Shown: positions 53,348-62,319, numbered from the stretch's first letter. The stretch is DNA of 64,000 bases from Myxococcota bacterium (GCA_039030075.1 JBCCEW010000021.1:40425-104424); one strand, 5' to 3'. The notes: generated from the sequence alone by a model not told the origin. Program-made: numbers and translations.

Positions 53348-54043
53348 TCACCCCTCGTACCCGCACCACTCCCAGCTGGCATTCGGGCCGCAGAGGTCCT
53401 GACAGTCCTGGCGCCAGGGCTCGATGGGACAATCGTCGAGCTGCTCGTCGTTCGGAAGCGGAATCGACGGAGGGTCGGCCGGTTCCTCGATTACCGGGGG
53501 CTCGACGATCTCCGGCGGATCCGGCTCGCGCGGCGGCGCCTCCCGCGGCGGAGCCGGGCGCGACTCGTGGGAGGGGCGCGACGGCGGCTTCGGCCTCGAC
53601 GGTCGCGAGGGTGCCTGGGCACTGCTCGGAAGCCGGCCTTGCGGGTTGATGGGCCGAGCCGTGTAGAAGCCATACGGTCCGGGCTCGATCTCGACGGTGC
53701 CGGTCTGAAGGACGCCCCGCCGCCGGTACTCCAGCACGATCTTCGGCGCGCCCGGATGCTGAACCACCTCGAGCCGATCGGGCTCGCCCTGACAGGCGAG
53801 GAAGGCCATCAGACTGTCCTGCTGACGCAGCTCTTTGTAGATCGCCTGGCCCGGCGAGTAGACGTTCGCGCCGTACACCTTCACGGGACCGTCGCCGACC
53901 TGCTCCTGGACCGCGGGCGGGGTCTGGGTGGGCTGAGACGAGGAGCCTCCGCTCCTGCCGCCGCCGGGCGTGCGACACCCCAGAGCGAGCACGACGAGAA
54001 GCAGGAGAAACGGGAGGCAGGCGACGCGCAGACGGCGGTTCAT
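53348..54043 (-). CDS. Proline-rich lipoprotein linked to the T6SS kinase
   Basis: The 231-residue protein has a lipoprotein signal (LLLLVVLALGCRT). A small domain (VYGANVYSPGQAIYKELRQQ to LEYRRRGVLQTGTVEIEPGP) follows, then a Pro/Arg/Ser-rich stretch of about 60 residues and a Cys-rich end (CPIEPWRQDCQDLCG, WCGYEG) that may hold disulfides. The ATG overlaps the kinase stop by four bases, so it is co-translated with it. It may sense or signal in the periplasm for the kinase's outer domain. Confidence 0.65.
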   Translation of the reverse strand: MNRRLRVACLPFLLLLVVLALGCRTPGGGRSGGSSSQPTQTPPAVQEQVGDGPVKVYGANVYSPGQAIYKELRQQDSLMAFLACQGEPDRLEVVQHPGAPKIVLEYRRRGVLQTGTVEIEPGPYGFYTARPINPQGRLPSSAQAPSRPSRPKPPSRPSHESRPAPPREAPPREPDPPEIVEPPVIEEPADPPSIPLPNDEQLDDCPIEPWRQDCQDLCGPNASWEWCGYEG

Positions 54044-55419
54044 CCGCCGGAGCTTACTGCGTCTTCCTGGATTCGCTCGATGGCGCGCTGGATCTGGCGC
54101 ACGACGGCGTCGCGGTCTTCTTCGCCGAGGCGTGCTTCGAGGGGCGCGAGGGCGTCGGCCCAGCGCGCTTCGCCGAGCCCGCGCGCGGCCCAGGCCCGCA
54201 CGGTGAACTCGGGCGACTCGAGCAGCTCGATCAGGTGTGCAGCGACCTTCGGGTCGACGCGCGCATTGAGCTGCTTGACGGCATCGACGGCGACGCGCGC
54301 GGAGTCGTCGCGGCTCGCGGTGAAGAGCAGCGCCGTGGCGCCCGGGCTGGGGTCTTCCGCCATGCCGGCGATGAGGTCGCGCTTCTCCTTGACCGGGATC
54401 TCCGGGTTCTGGATGCGTTCGATCGCCGCCTGATAGAACGGAGCGATGTCCGATCGCGGTTGGGGAGCATCTCCGGACAGGGCCCAGATGATCCCGCCGA
54501 TCACCGCCAGGCCAGCGACGCCCGCCCCGGCGAGCCAGGGCAGCTGCTCGCGACTCACCGTCGGCGGGTCGTTCTGCGAACGGAATGCATTGAGCAGGGC
54601 GGAGCGCATCTCGCCGGCATTGTGGTAGCGCTCGTTCGGGTCGAAGCGACACGACTTCTCGATGACCTTCTGGTAGGACTTCGGGACGCCGCGCGGGAAG
54701 TCGAACTTGAGCTCGCCACCCGAGTGGATCAGCGCGCCCAGGTACATCAAGACCTGCTCGCCGCTGGTGGCGTCGACTTCGTCGACGGCGTCGTAGATGG
54801 TCTGGCCGGTCAGGATCTGGAACAGCGCCAGCCCCATCGAGAACACGTCGCTGGCAGGGCTGACCATCTCGCCGCGTGCCTGTTCGGGCGACATGTACTG
54901 CACCGAGCCGATCGCCATGCCGGTGCGGGTGAGCGAGATCATCTGGTCCTGCTGGCGGGCGATGCCGAGGTCGCTCAGCAGCACCCGGCCATCGGCCATG
55001 ATCAGGATGTTCCCCGGCTTGATGTCCCGATGGATGATGCCCTGGAGATGCAGGCGCTCGAGCGCGGAGAGCACGTCCAGGAAGATCGGGGTGGCTTCGT
55101 CGTGGGCGAGGGGCTCGGTCTCGGAGAGCGGAGCACCGTCCACGTAGGTCATCGTGTAGAAGTGACACTCGGTCGCTTCATCGATCCCGAAGTCGTAGAT
55201 CGTGATCAGGTTCGGGTGGTCGATGCGCGCGAGGAGCTTGGCCTCGCTCTCGAAGCGGCGGAACTCCTCGCCCTGGGCCGCCTGAGGCTTCAGCATTTTC
55301 AGGGCGCGGTTCACCCGAAACTTGGGATCTTCGACCTTGAAGACCCAAGCCATCCCACCCTCGGCGATGAACTCGACTACGGGGTAGGGCCCTATTTGTG
55401 TCAACTCACGGGGGTTCAT
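54040..55419 (-). CDS. Membrane Ser/Thr protein kinase with periplasmic helical domain
   Basis: The 459-residue protein has an N-terminal Hanks kinase: a glycine loop EGGMAWVF near 20-27, Lys41 in ALKML, HRDIKPGN at 130-137 and DLG at 150-152 in place of DFG. A membrane helix follows at about 294-314. The last 140 residues resemble HEAT-like repeats (AVDAVKQLNARVDPKVAAHL, VRAWAARGLGEARWADALAP) and would face the periplasm. In PpkA/Fha systems such kinases switch on T6SS assembly; the FHA-transglycosylase at 62362-63678 is a possible partner. A lipoprotein gene overlaps the end. Confidence 0.88.
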   Translation of the reverse strand: MNPRELTQIGPYPVVEFIAEGGMAWVFKVEDPKFRVNRALKMLKPQAAQGEEFRRFESEAKLLARIDHPNLITIYDFGIDEATECHFYTMTYVDGAPLSETEPLAHDEATPIFLDVLSALERLHLQGIIHRDIKPGNILIMADGRVLLSDLGIARQQDQMISLTRTGMAIGSVQYMSPEQARGEMVSPASDVFSMGLALFQILTGQTIYDAVDEVDATSGEQVLMYLGALIHSGGELKFDFPRGVPKSYQKVIEKSCRFDPNERYHNAGEMRSALLNAFRSQNDPPTVSREQLPWLAGAGVAGLAVIGGIIWALSGDAPQPRSDIAPFYQAAIERIQNPEIPVKEKRDLIAGMAEDPSPGATALLFTASRDDSARVAVDAVKQLNARVDPKVAAHLIELLESPEFTVRAWAARGLGEARWADALAPLEARLGEEDRDAVVRQIQRAIERIQEDAVSSGG

Positions 55420-55823
55420 GAAGCCGGACGCTGAGTTGTCGTTCTCGTACTAAGGTCGCCCATTCTATCGACTTCGTTACGTCGGCAAACAGCCACGAAG
55501 CGCTGCGCCACGGCGGCAAGCAGGCCCGCCAAGTGGTCGGGCCGACGTCGCTTTCGACGGGCCCAGGAAATTTCGAGGAATCGGGTGTTTTTCACAACGA
55601 TTGCAGCGAGTTGGAGCCTCTCGTTCCCGCGGGATCCCCATTGACTTTCGGGAGGTTCTCGCGGAAGGTGACTCGCTGCGGACGCCTCGGAAGCCTCGCC
55701 CGCGCGGACTTCGACTCCCCGAGGGGAGTCGGGGCCAGGCGTCTGGCGAACCGGGGTCGAGCCTTCGTCACGCGCCGGTCCCGTGGGTTCGGGCGACGCG
55801 TTCCGAGCAAGGCAAGGGGAGGG
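55420..55823. other. Divergent control region between the kinase gene and tssJ
   Basis: This 404-base region separates the leftward kinase from rightward tssJ and must hold both promoters. On the minus strand TAGAAT (55467-55462) resembles a -10 box for the kinase, with a weak TTGCCG (55488-55483) 15 bases upstream. A perfect inverted repeat is at 55712-55731. An open frame from 55533 joins tssJ but has no homology, so it is treated as leader. Confidence 0.4.
55712..55731. promoter_or_regulatory. Perfect inverted repeat upstream of tssJ
   Basis: Nine-base arms (CGACTCCCC and GGGGAGTCG) flank a two-base GA centre, 92 bases before the tssJ start. Spacing is the same as in the inverted repeat near hcp, but the arm sequence is different. 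It could be an operator or an RNA hairpin in the leader; no T-run follows, so an intrinsic terminator is unlikely. Confidence 0.4.
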
Positions 55824-56333
55824 ATGCGGGCGGTGAAGCGCGGGGCAGCGGGGTCGGAGCGCCGAGCGGCGCGGGACGCGAAGCGCCTTCTGGCAGGAGC
55901 GCTGGCGCTCTCCACGGCCTGGTGGGCGACTGCTTGCGGCGGTCCGCCGAAGCCCGTCGAGTCGTGCCTGACGATCACCTCCGGCACGAACCTGCACACC
56001 TACGAGGGGCAGCCGCACAGCTTGCCGCTCTACATCTATGCGCTGAGCTCCTCGATCGAGTTCGAGCAGACCGACATCTCGACGCTGCTGGCCGGCGATG
56101 ACACGCCCGAGGGCGTCGTCGGCGGTCCGCTCGAGCTGATCGTCTTCCCGGACCAGGTGGTCGAGTTCCGGGAAGCGCTGGATCCGCGCACCATCCAACT
56201 CGGGATCGTGGCGGACTACTATCGGTCGGCGAACGACCCGCCCGGGCAGCGCCGGGCGGTGGTGCCCGCGAAGTGCGGCACGTTCGGTTCTCCCGCGATT
56301 CGGTTGACGCCGACCGACCTTCTGGTGGAGTAG
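55824..56333 (+). CDS. tssJ: T6SS outer-membrane lipoprotein TssJ
   Basis: TssJ anchors the TssLM complex in the outer membrane. The 169-residue product has a basic N-terminus and a hydrophobic segment ending in a lipidation Cys (STAWWATACGG). The beta-sandwich domain follows: SLPLYIYALSSSIEFEQTDI, PLELIVFPDQVVEF, LDPRTIQLGIVADY. GTG at 55833 is an alternative start with better spacing from GGGGAGGG. tssK starts eight bases after its stop. Confidence 0.88.
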   Translation: MRAVKRGAAGSERRAARDAKRLLAGALALSTAWWATACGGPPKPVESCLTITSGTNLHTYEGQPHSLPLYIYALSSSIEFEQTDISTLLAGDDTPEGVVGGPLELIVFPDQVVEFREALDPRTIQLGIVADYYRSANDPPGQRRAVVPAKCGTFGSPAIRLTPTDLLVE

Positions 56334-56341
56334 CCAGACCC

Positions 56342-57688
56342 ATGTCCCAGGGACGGCTGAACGCGATCGCCTGGTCCGAGGGCATGTTCCTCCGACCGCA
56401 TCACCTGCAGCACCACGACCTCTTTTCCGAAGCACGGCTGAATCACCACCTCCGTGCGATCGACCCCTTCCACTGGGGCGTCCGGTCCTTCGAGATCGAC
56501 GAGGACGCCCTGTCGGATGGCCGGGTGGTGGTCCTGCAGCTCGACGCGGTGCTGCCGGGCGGGCAGGTCGTCCGCTACCCGAACGGAAATGCCACGGTGC
56601 AGGCCCGCGAGTTCGATGCGGGCATCCAGGACCTCGGTCTCCACGTAGGCATTCGCAACCTGCGTCCCACCGAGCCGAACAGCGCCCGCTCCGACGAAGA
56701 CGCAACCGAGGTGCGCATGCTCGTGCGCACCGAGGAGCTGCCGGACCTCAATCGCGGCGGCTTCACCGCCCCCGTGGAGGTGGGCGACTGGAACGTGCGT
56801 CTGTTCTTCGACGGCGAGGAAGAGGAGATCGAGCTGCACGAGACCGTGAGGCTCGGGAAGGTGGTGGCGACGGGCGAGCTGTCGACCCCCTTCGGGCTGT
56901 CTCCGTCCTCCGCGCCGCCGCTGCTGGCCCTGCAGGCGTTTCCCCCGCTCTACGACGAGGTGGCGAAGATCGTCAGCCAGATCGCGGCGAAGGTCCGGGT
57001 CGTGGCCGGACGTACCGAGACCGTCTCGACGCTCGACCTACCTCGCATGTGGATGCGGTACACGCTCGCGCGCATGACACCGGTGCTACGCCACCTGCTC
57101 TCGACCGGCGAGACCCGCCCCTTCGACCTGTATTCCGCTCTGGTGGAGACCGCCGGGGCGCTGTCGGCGTTCCGCCAGGCCGAGGCCGCCGAGCTGCCTC
57201 TCTACCGGCACGACGATCTGTCGGGGTGCTTCCACGAGCTGATCGCCTTCCTGGATACCCAGCTCGAGGAGACGCTCCCGGTGCGCTTCCGCGAGCTCGA
57301 ACTCGGGTTCGACAAGGAGCGGAAGCACTACGCGACCCAGGAACTCAACACCGAGACGGCGGACGCGCGGAACTCCTACTTCCTGGGGGTGAAGCCACCG
57401 CCGAACATCGAGGTCGAGGAGCTCGTCGGGTTGCTACAGGACCAGGCGAAGGCCAGCTCGATCACCGGGGTGAAGACATTGGAGATGCTCAACCGAGCGG
57501 GGCTGAAGCTCGAGCGGCTGCCCGGGGCCCCGACCGAGATCGCGGCCCGCGCGGGCTACGAGTACTTCAAGATCGACACGGGGGGGCCTCAGTGGAAGCG
57601 CGTGAAGGAAGACTTCAGCTTCGCGCTGAGCGTCGGGAAGCTCGAGAACGCGGAGATGCGTCTCTACGTGGTTCTGCCGGAGTCCTGA
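56342..57688 (+). CDS. tssK: T6SS baseplate-membrane connector TssK
   Basis: TssK trimers join the baseplate to the membrane complex. The 448-residue protein has the characteristic start AIAWSEGMFLRPHHLQHHDL, the shoulder region (ELPLYRHDDLSGCFHELIAF) and the C-terminal head beginning near FDKERKHYATQEL. The end (FKIDTGGPQWKRVKEDFSFA) is also typical. tssL follows after three bases. Confidence 0.95.
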   Translation: MSQGRLNAIAWSEGMFLRPHHLQHHDLFSEARLNHHLRAIDPFHWGVRSFEIDEDALSDGRVVVLQLDAVLPGGQVVRYPNGNATVQAREFDAGIQDLGLHVGIRNLRPTEPNSARSDEDATEVRMLVRTEELPDLNRGGFTAPVEVGDWNVRLFFDGEEEEIELHETVRLGKVVATGELSTPFGLSPSSAPPLLALQAFPPLYDEVAKIVSQIAAKVRVVAGRTETVSTLDLPRMWMRYTLARMTPVLRHLLSTGETRPFDLYSALVETAGALSAFRQAEAAELPLYRHDDLSGCFHELIAFLDTQLEETLPVRFRELELGFDKERKHYATQELNTETADARNSYFLGVKPPPNIEVEELVGLLQDQAKASSITGVKTLEMLNRAGLKLERLPGAPTEIAARAGYEYFKIDTGGPQWKRVKEDFSFALSVGKLENAEMRLYVVLPES

Positions 57689-57691
57689 GAC

Positions 57692-58354
57692 ATGGCTGGC
57701 TGGAGCCTGGGTCGCGCCGCCGGTGACCTCCTCGCATTCGTCCAGTTGTTCACGCAAGCGCCGGACGATCAGCGTCCCGATGCGGCGGGCGTGCGCGCGC
57801 GTCTGCGCGGCTTGCTGGAAGACTTCATGCGCCACCCCGCCGTCCAGGGGGTGTCGCCGGTCGACGTCGAAGAGGCGCGTTTCGCGCTGGTCGCCTTCGC
57901 GGATGAGATGATCCTCCGCACGGAGTGGCCCGGACGCGCCGAATGGCTCTCCGAGCCCCTCCAGCTCCAGCTCTTTCACACCAACCGCGGTGGAGACGAG
58001 TTCTTCGAGCGGCTCTCGCGGCTTCGCGCTGAACAGACCGACGCGCGCGAAGTCTTCTTCCTGTGTCTCGCCTTCGGCTTCGAGGGGCAGTACGCCGACC
58101 GCGAGGCGGAGCGTCGCAGCCTCCTCGGGCAGCAGTTCGAGATGCTGCGGGTCGCGGGACGCGCCGCCGACGTGTCGACCCTGTCTCCGCTGACGCCTTC
58201 GGCCTACGAGGTCGAGATCCAACTTCCGGGCCAGCGCAGCGGCTCCATCGCGCGCCCGTTGCTCGCCATGTTGGGGATCACGCTCGGCTTCTTTGCGCTG
58301 CTCTTCTTGGGGCTCTATTTCGCGGGCGGGCGCGTGCCCGGCCCTGGAGCCTGA
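57692..58354 (+). CDS. tssL: T6SS membrane protein TssL (DotU type)
   Basis: The 220-residue inner-membrane protein has the cytoplasmic DotU hook domain: ALVAFADEMILRTEWPGRAEW, LQLFHTNRGGDEFFERL and FFLCLAFGFEGQYAD. A single C-terminal membrane helix follows (LLAMLGITLGFFALLFLGLYF). There is no OmpA-like peptidoglycan-binding domain after the helix, so wall anchoring must come from another protein. The stop is one base from the tssM GTG. Confidence 0.93.
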   Translation: MAGWSLGRAAGDLLAFVQLFTQAPDDQRPDAAGVRARLRGLLEDFMRHPAVQGVSPVDVEEARFALVAFADEMILRTEWPGRAEWLSEPLQLQLFHTNRGGDEFFERLSRLRAEQTDAREVFFLCLAFGFEGQYADREAERRSLLGQQFEMLRVAGRAADVSTLSPLTPSAYEVEIQLPGQRSGSIARPLLAMLGITLGFFALLFLGLYFAGGRVPGPGA

Positions 58355-58355
58355 C

Positions 58356-61300
58356 GTGGGATTCCTTCCCGAGAACCGCCAGGCGCGGGTGGGCGTGTGG
58401 CTCGGACTCGCGCTGCTCATCGGCATCCTGATCGCGGGCTTCGGCTTCGGCTACTGGCTGGTGCCGATCATCGTCTCGCTGCTGGTGATGCTCGGGCTGT
58501 TGGTCTTTTTCCTGCTGCGCAATCTGATCTCGGAAGAGAGCGAGGAGCGGCTCGATCGCGGCTACGCCGACGGTCAACGGGCGCCGTCGGCGCCGGGGCC
58601 GGCCAGCGATCTCGCCACGCGCTTCCGGCGCGCCGTCGCCGAGTTGAAGGCGTCGCGCCTGGGACGCGACGGCCTCCATGCGCTGCCCTGGCTGCTCGTG
58701 GTGGGCGCACCGGGATCCGGGAAGAGCCAGATGATCGGCGCGTCGAGCCTCGAGCTGCCCGCCGAGTTCGCCCACGTGGCGCGCGGCACGGCCACCCCGG
58801 ATTGCGACTGGTGGTTCACCAACGAGGCCATCCTGCTCGATACGGCGGGCCGCTACCTCGACTCGGATGCGAGCCCGGATCGCTCCGAGTGGCGCGACCT
58901 GCTCAAGCTGATGCGCAAGGCCCGGCCCGGTCGCCCGATCAATGGGCTCGTCGTCACGATCTCTGCGGTGCGGCTGCTCACTGCGAGTGCCGCCGAGCTC
59001 GAGCAGGACGCGCGCAATCTGCGCCGTCGGATGAACGAAATCACCGACCTGCTCCGCGTCGACGCACCGATCTACGTCGTCGTCACCCAGCTGGACCGGG
59101 TCGAGGGGTTCAACGAGGTGGTGTCGGGTCTGCCGCCGAACCGACTCGTGGAGTGTCTGGGCTTCACCAACCCCGAGCGTCGCTTTGCCGATGCGGGCGA
59201 TCTCGCCGAGCGTGCCTTCGAGGGCATCCGCGATCGCATCGAGTCGTTGGTCGGTGAACTCCTGATGCGCGAGACCGACTCGCACCGGCGGCGACGCGTG
59301 CTCGGTCTGCCGCACGAGCTCGAGGCGGCCTGCGATGCGCTGACGGGGCTCTTGCGCGCGGCCTTCGCGCCCTCCGTCTACGAGGAGACGCCGTTCCTGC
59401 GCGGTGTCTACTTCACCAGTGCGCAGCAGGGGGGCGGTACCTCGTCCGCGGTCTTGAGCCGTCTGGAAGGCGAATGGGCGCGTGCCCAGCACGCCGCCGC
59501 GCAGAACCAGGGCTGGTTCCTGCGGGACCTCTTTCGCGACGTGGTAATCGGCGATCAGACCCTGGCGATTCCCCACAGCAGCCTGGGGCCGCGGGGCCGC
59601 CGCGCGTTGCTGGCCACGGGAGCGGCCCTGTGTGCGGCCGCCGTCGCCGTCTGGTCGGTCTCGGCGTACCGGATCTTCGACCGCCAGAGCGAACTCGTGG
59701 ATCGCGCGCGGCGCGTGAACGACGCCCCCTCCAGCCTCGAGGCGATCGATCGGCTGCGCCGCTCGATCGGCGGCAGTGACGAAGTGACCGTGCTCGGCAG
59801 GGCAGGGCTCGGCCCGACCCTCGACCGCTCGGTCGAAGACGCGCGCAAGGTGTTCCTCTGGGCCTTCGGCACCTACTTCGAAGAGGACGCGAAGAGCCGA
59901 CTGCGCTCGGAGGTGAAGAAGCTCGATCCCTCGGCCTTCGAGGCCCTGGCCGAGCTCGCTCTCGATCTCAACTGGATGATGACGCGCACCGAGGCGGGCA
60001 CCGAGCAGCGACCCGGGTTGGTCCGCTACGCGCGCCGCATCGGCCGCAACGAGACCGACAAGCTCGCGTTCACCGAGAGCTACGACGACTTCGTGCGCTG
60101 GCTGCCGGAGTCCGAGATCGAGGATCGTCTCGAGAACGAGCGGCGCACGCTGTCGACGGCCTCTTCCACGGTGCTCTCGATCCAGTACCTCGAGCGCTGG
60201 AGCAGCGAGAACGCAGAGACGCGTCCGCCGGTGCGCTACGCCGACCTCGGCCTGCCCCGGCCGCGCGAGAGCGTTCGGGACGCCGTGTCCAGCGCCTATA
60301 CGAAGGCGAGCTGGGAAGGGGTCGTGCGCGGCCTGGTCTCGGGCGTCGAAGAGACGAAGGGCGCTTCCGAGGCGAGCGTCCGCAAGTTCCTGCGTTCCTA
60401 CGTCGTGGCCTACGACGCGGCCTGGGAGCGATTCCTCCTCAATGCTCCGGTCGAACCCAAGCGCAGCAAGCAGATCAAGGACTCGCCCTATCACGCGCTG
60501 CTCGCACGGGTCCGAGACGAGATGAGCGCGGATCTGCCCCGCGCCGGGGACCCGCCTGCGTTCGTGGCGATGCTCCAGGAAGTGCTGCGCACCGAACCGC
60601 TCGCGCCGCCCGACGACGAGGAGGAGGCTGCCGAAGAGGAGGCGCCGCCCTGGAGTCGCTACCAGCTCGCCCTCGAGGAGGTGGCGAAAGACGTCGAGAT
60701 CGCGGAGTCGAGCGGCGAGGACGCGCTGAAGACCGCTCTCGAAGTGGCGGGCGGGGACGACTCGTCCTTTCACCGCGCGCTCGATGTCGTCCGGGAGATC
60801 GTCCCGACCGGCGATGCGAAGGTGCGTCGCAAGCTGCGTGAGATCCTGGAGATGCCGATCCTGAACGGCCTGAAGACCGTCCTGGTCGCCGCGACCGCCG
60901 AACTCGACCGCGAATGGCGCGTCGCCGTCGCCGGACCCTTCGGCGGTCGTCTCTCCGAGTCCCAGCTCGCCGAGCTCTACGACGAATCCAGCGGCGCGCT
61001 GCGGACCTTCCAGGACACCTGGCTCGCTCCGTTCTTCCGTTCCGGGGTCTCGAAGCCGGTGCTCCGCGACCTGAAGATGCCCTTCGGTCCCGCATTCTTG
61101 AGCTGGCTCGAAGCGGCTGGCAAGGTGCAGCAGACCCTGCGCGGCGAGGACCGTGAGATTCGCGTGCGGTTGGTCGGAGTTCCTTCGCGGGTGGTCGCCG
61201 GTGGCGTGATCGAGAGCAAACGCCTCTTGCAGGTCGACTGCTCGGATCGGCTGCTCAGCCTCGAGTTCCGACCGAGCCGCTCCCACACGATCCCGTGGAC

Positions 61301-61559
61301 TTCGAGCTGCACGGAAGTGAAGCTGCGGGTGTCGGTGCTCGAGTCGGGGCAGGAGCGCGAGTTGCCCGTCCGCACCTGGCGCGGCCCGATGGCGCTCCCG
61401 AACTTCTTCCGCTCGGCGGAGCGCAATGGGCCGAACTTCGTCTGGAAGGTCGAGGATGCGGACCGCGGCATCGAGATCGCCGTGCCCTATCGCCTGCGCT
61501 CGGGCAGCGCCATCCTCGACATCTCGCACCGCGCGCCGCCGGACTCGATCCGCAGCTGA
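58356..61559 (+). CDS. tssM: T6SS membrane protein TssM (IcmF)
   Basis: The 1067-residue TssM spans the inner membrane and reaches the outer membrane through TssJ. It has two N-terminal helices (VGVWLGLALLIGILIAGFGF and WLVPIIVSLLVMLGLLVFFL) and a cytoplasmic NTPase domain with Walker A GAPGSGKS near 116-123. A third helix (ALLATGAALCAAAVAVWSV) is followed by a large periplasmic domain ending in beta-rich DUF1215/C-terminal regions (LSLEFRPSRSHTIPWT, NFVWKVEDADRG). The GTG start overlaps the tssL context. Confidence 0.95.
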   Translation: MGFLPENRQARVGVWLGLALLIGILIAGFGFGYWLVPIIVSLLVMLGLLVFFLLRNLISEESEERLDRGYADGQRAPSAPGPASDLATRFRRAVAELKASRLGRDGLHALPWLLVVGAPGSGKSQMIGASSLELPAEFAHVARGTATPDCDWWFTNEAILLDTAGRYLDSDASPDRSEWRDLLKLMRKARPGRPINGLVVTISAVRLLTASAAELEQDARNLRRRMNEITDLLRVDAPIYVVVTQLDRVEGFNEVVSGLPPNRLVECLGFTNPERRFADAGDLAERAFEGIRDRIESLVGELLMRETDSHRRRRVLGLPHELEAACDALTGLLRAAFAPSVYEETPFLRGVYFTSAQQGGGTSSAVLSRLEGEWARAQHAAAQNQGWFLRDLFRDVVIGDQTLAIPHSSLGPRGRRALLATGAALCAAAVAVWSVSAYRIFDRQSELVDRARRVNDAPSSLEAIDRLRRSIGGSDEVTVLGRAGLGPTLDRSVEDARKVFLWAFGTYFEEDAKSRLRSEVKKLDPSAFEALAELALDLNWMMTRTEAGTEQRPGLVRYARRIGRNETDKLAFTESYDDFVRWLPESEIEDRLENERRTLSTASSTVLSIQYLERWSSENAETRPPVRYADLGLPRPRESVRDAVSSAYTKASWEGVVRGLVSGVEETKGASEASVRKFLRSYVVAYDAAWERFLLNAPVEPKRSKQIKDSPYHALLARVRDEMSADLPRAGDPPAFVAMLQEVLRTEPLAPPDDEEEAAEEEAPPWSRYQLALEEVAKDVEIAESSGEDALKTALEVAGGDDSSFHRALDVVREIVPTGDAKVRRKLREILEMPILNGLKTVLVAATAELDREWRVAVAGPFGGRLSESQLAELYDESSGALRTFQDTWLAPFFRSGVSKPVLRDLKMPFGPAFLSWLEAAGKVQQTLRGEDREIRVRLVGVPSRVVAGGVIESKRLLQVDCSDRLLSLEFRPSRSHTIPWTSSCTEVKLRVSVLESGQERELPVRTWRGPMALPNFFRSAERNGPNFVWKVEDADRGIEIAVPYRLRSGSAILDISHRAPPDSIRS

Positions 61560-61581
61560 GCGCACCGGAGGAACTCGTCGG

Positions 61582-62319
61582 ATGCAGCAGAGCCGTTCGC
61601 ACGCCGCACGTGTGCTCTTTGCGGTCGTCAGCCTCGCCGGAATCTTCGGCGCGTCGGGTTGCGCGAAGCCGCCCGACCCCGATGCCCAGCCGGCCGGGTC
61701 GCGTCCCCTCTCGCTGAACCAGTGGCAGCGCGATGGCCTGCACTGCGGACGCGGCGGAGACTGCGTCGACTGGTATCGCTTCGACACGCCGACCGCCGGC
61801 AAGCTGCGCGTCGACGTCGCGAAGCTCCAGGACGACGGGGAGACTCCGGTCTTCTCCGTGGTGGTGGGAGACGCGAGTGGCGCGGTCCTCTTCGAAGAAG
61901 AGAATCAGGGCCGCACGCGGTTGCTCTTGCGCCATCCCGAACGCGGCTATGCAGCGAAGGGCCGCTACACCCTCGCGGTGAAGACACCGGAGACCGGCTC
62001 GGCGCGCTTCGACTACGAGATTCGCGTCCAGCTCGAGCCGAAGCCCGTCGTGCGCAAGCAGGCGCCGCGTTTCCGCAAGGTGCGCGCCTCGCTCCTCGAG
62101 ATCGAGACCCTGCCCGACGGGCGCGAGGCCGTGTTGCTCGACAAGGGGAAGGCCGCCGGACTCGCGCGCGGGCAACGCGGTCGGCTGCTGCAGGGGGGAC
62201 GCAAGATCGCCGACATCGAAGTGATCGACGTGTATCGGGACGGGAGTCGCGCGGCGATTCGCGGATCCTCGAGCGGCGTCAACGCATCGACGGTCGCCGA
62301 GGTGGACGTTCCTCGCTAG
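61582..62319 (+). CDS. T6SS-associated lipoprotein of unknown function
   Basis: The 245-residue protein has a lipoprotein signal (SLAGIFGASGCAK). A first beta domain (CVDWYRFDTPTAGKLRVDVA to GRYTLAVKTPETGSARFDYE) resembles a pre-peptidase C-terminal beta sandwich. A second small domain at the C-terminus (VLLDKGKAAGLARGQRGRLL) resembles surface-type beta modules. GGAGGA at 61567-61572 fixes the start. It lies between tssM and the FHA-transglycosylase gene, so it may help place the membrane complex or the lytic enzyme. Confidence 0.7.
   Translation: MQQSRSHAARVLFAVVSLAGIFGASGCAKPPDPDAQPAGSRPLSLNQWQRDGLHCGRGGDCVDWYRFDTPTAGKLRVDVAKLQDDGETPVFSVVVGDASGAVLFEEENQGRTRLLLRHPERGYAAKGRYTLAVKTPETGSARFDYEIRVQLEPKPVVRKQAPRFRKVRASLLEIETLPDGREAVLLDKGKAAGLARGQRGRLLQGGRKIADIEVIDVYRDGSRAAIRGSSSGVNASTVAEVDVPR

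Noticed and set aside
55533..55823. N-terminal extension of tssJ
   Set aside because: The frame is open, but the residues resemble nothing in TssJ, and a lipoprotein signal must be near the N-terminus.
58278..61802. Very long open frame (over 1100 codons) antisense to tssM
   Set aside because: It mirrors the codon-position GC bias of tssM, has no recognisable domain and crosses gene boundaries. Long antisense frames are expected in GC-rich coding DNA.
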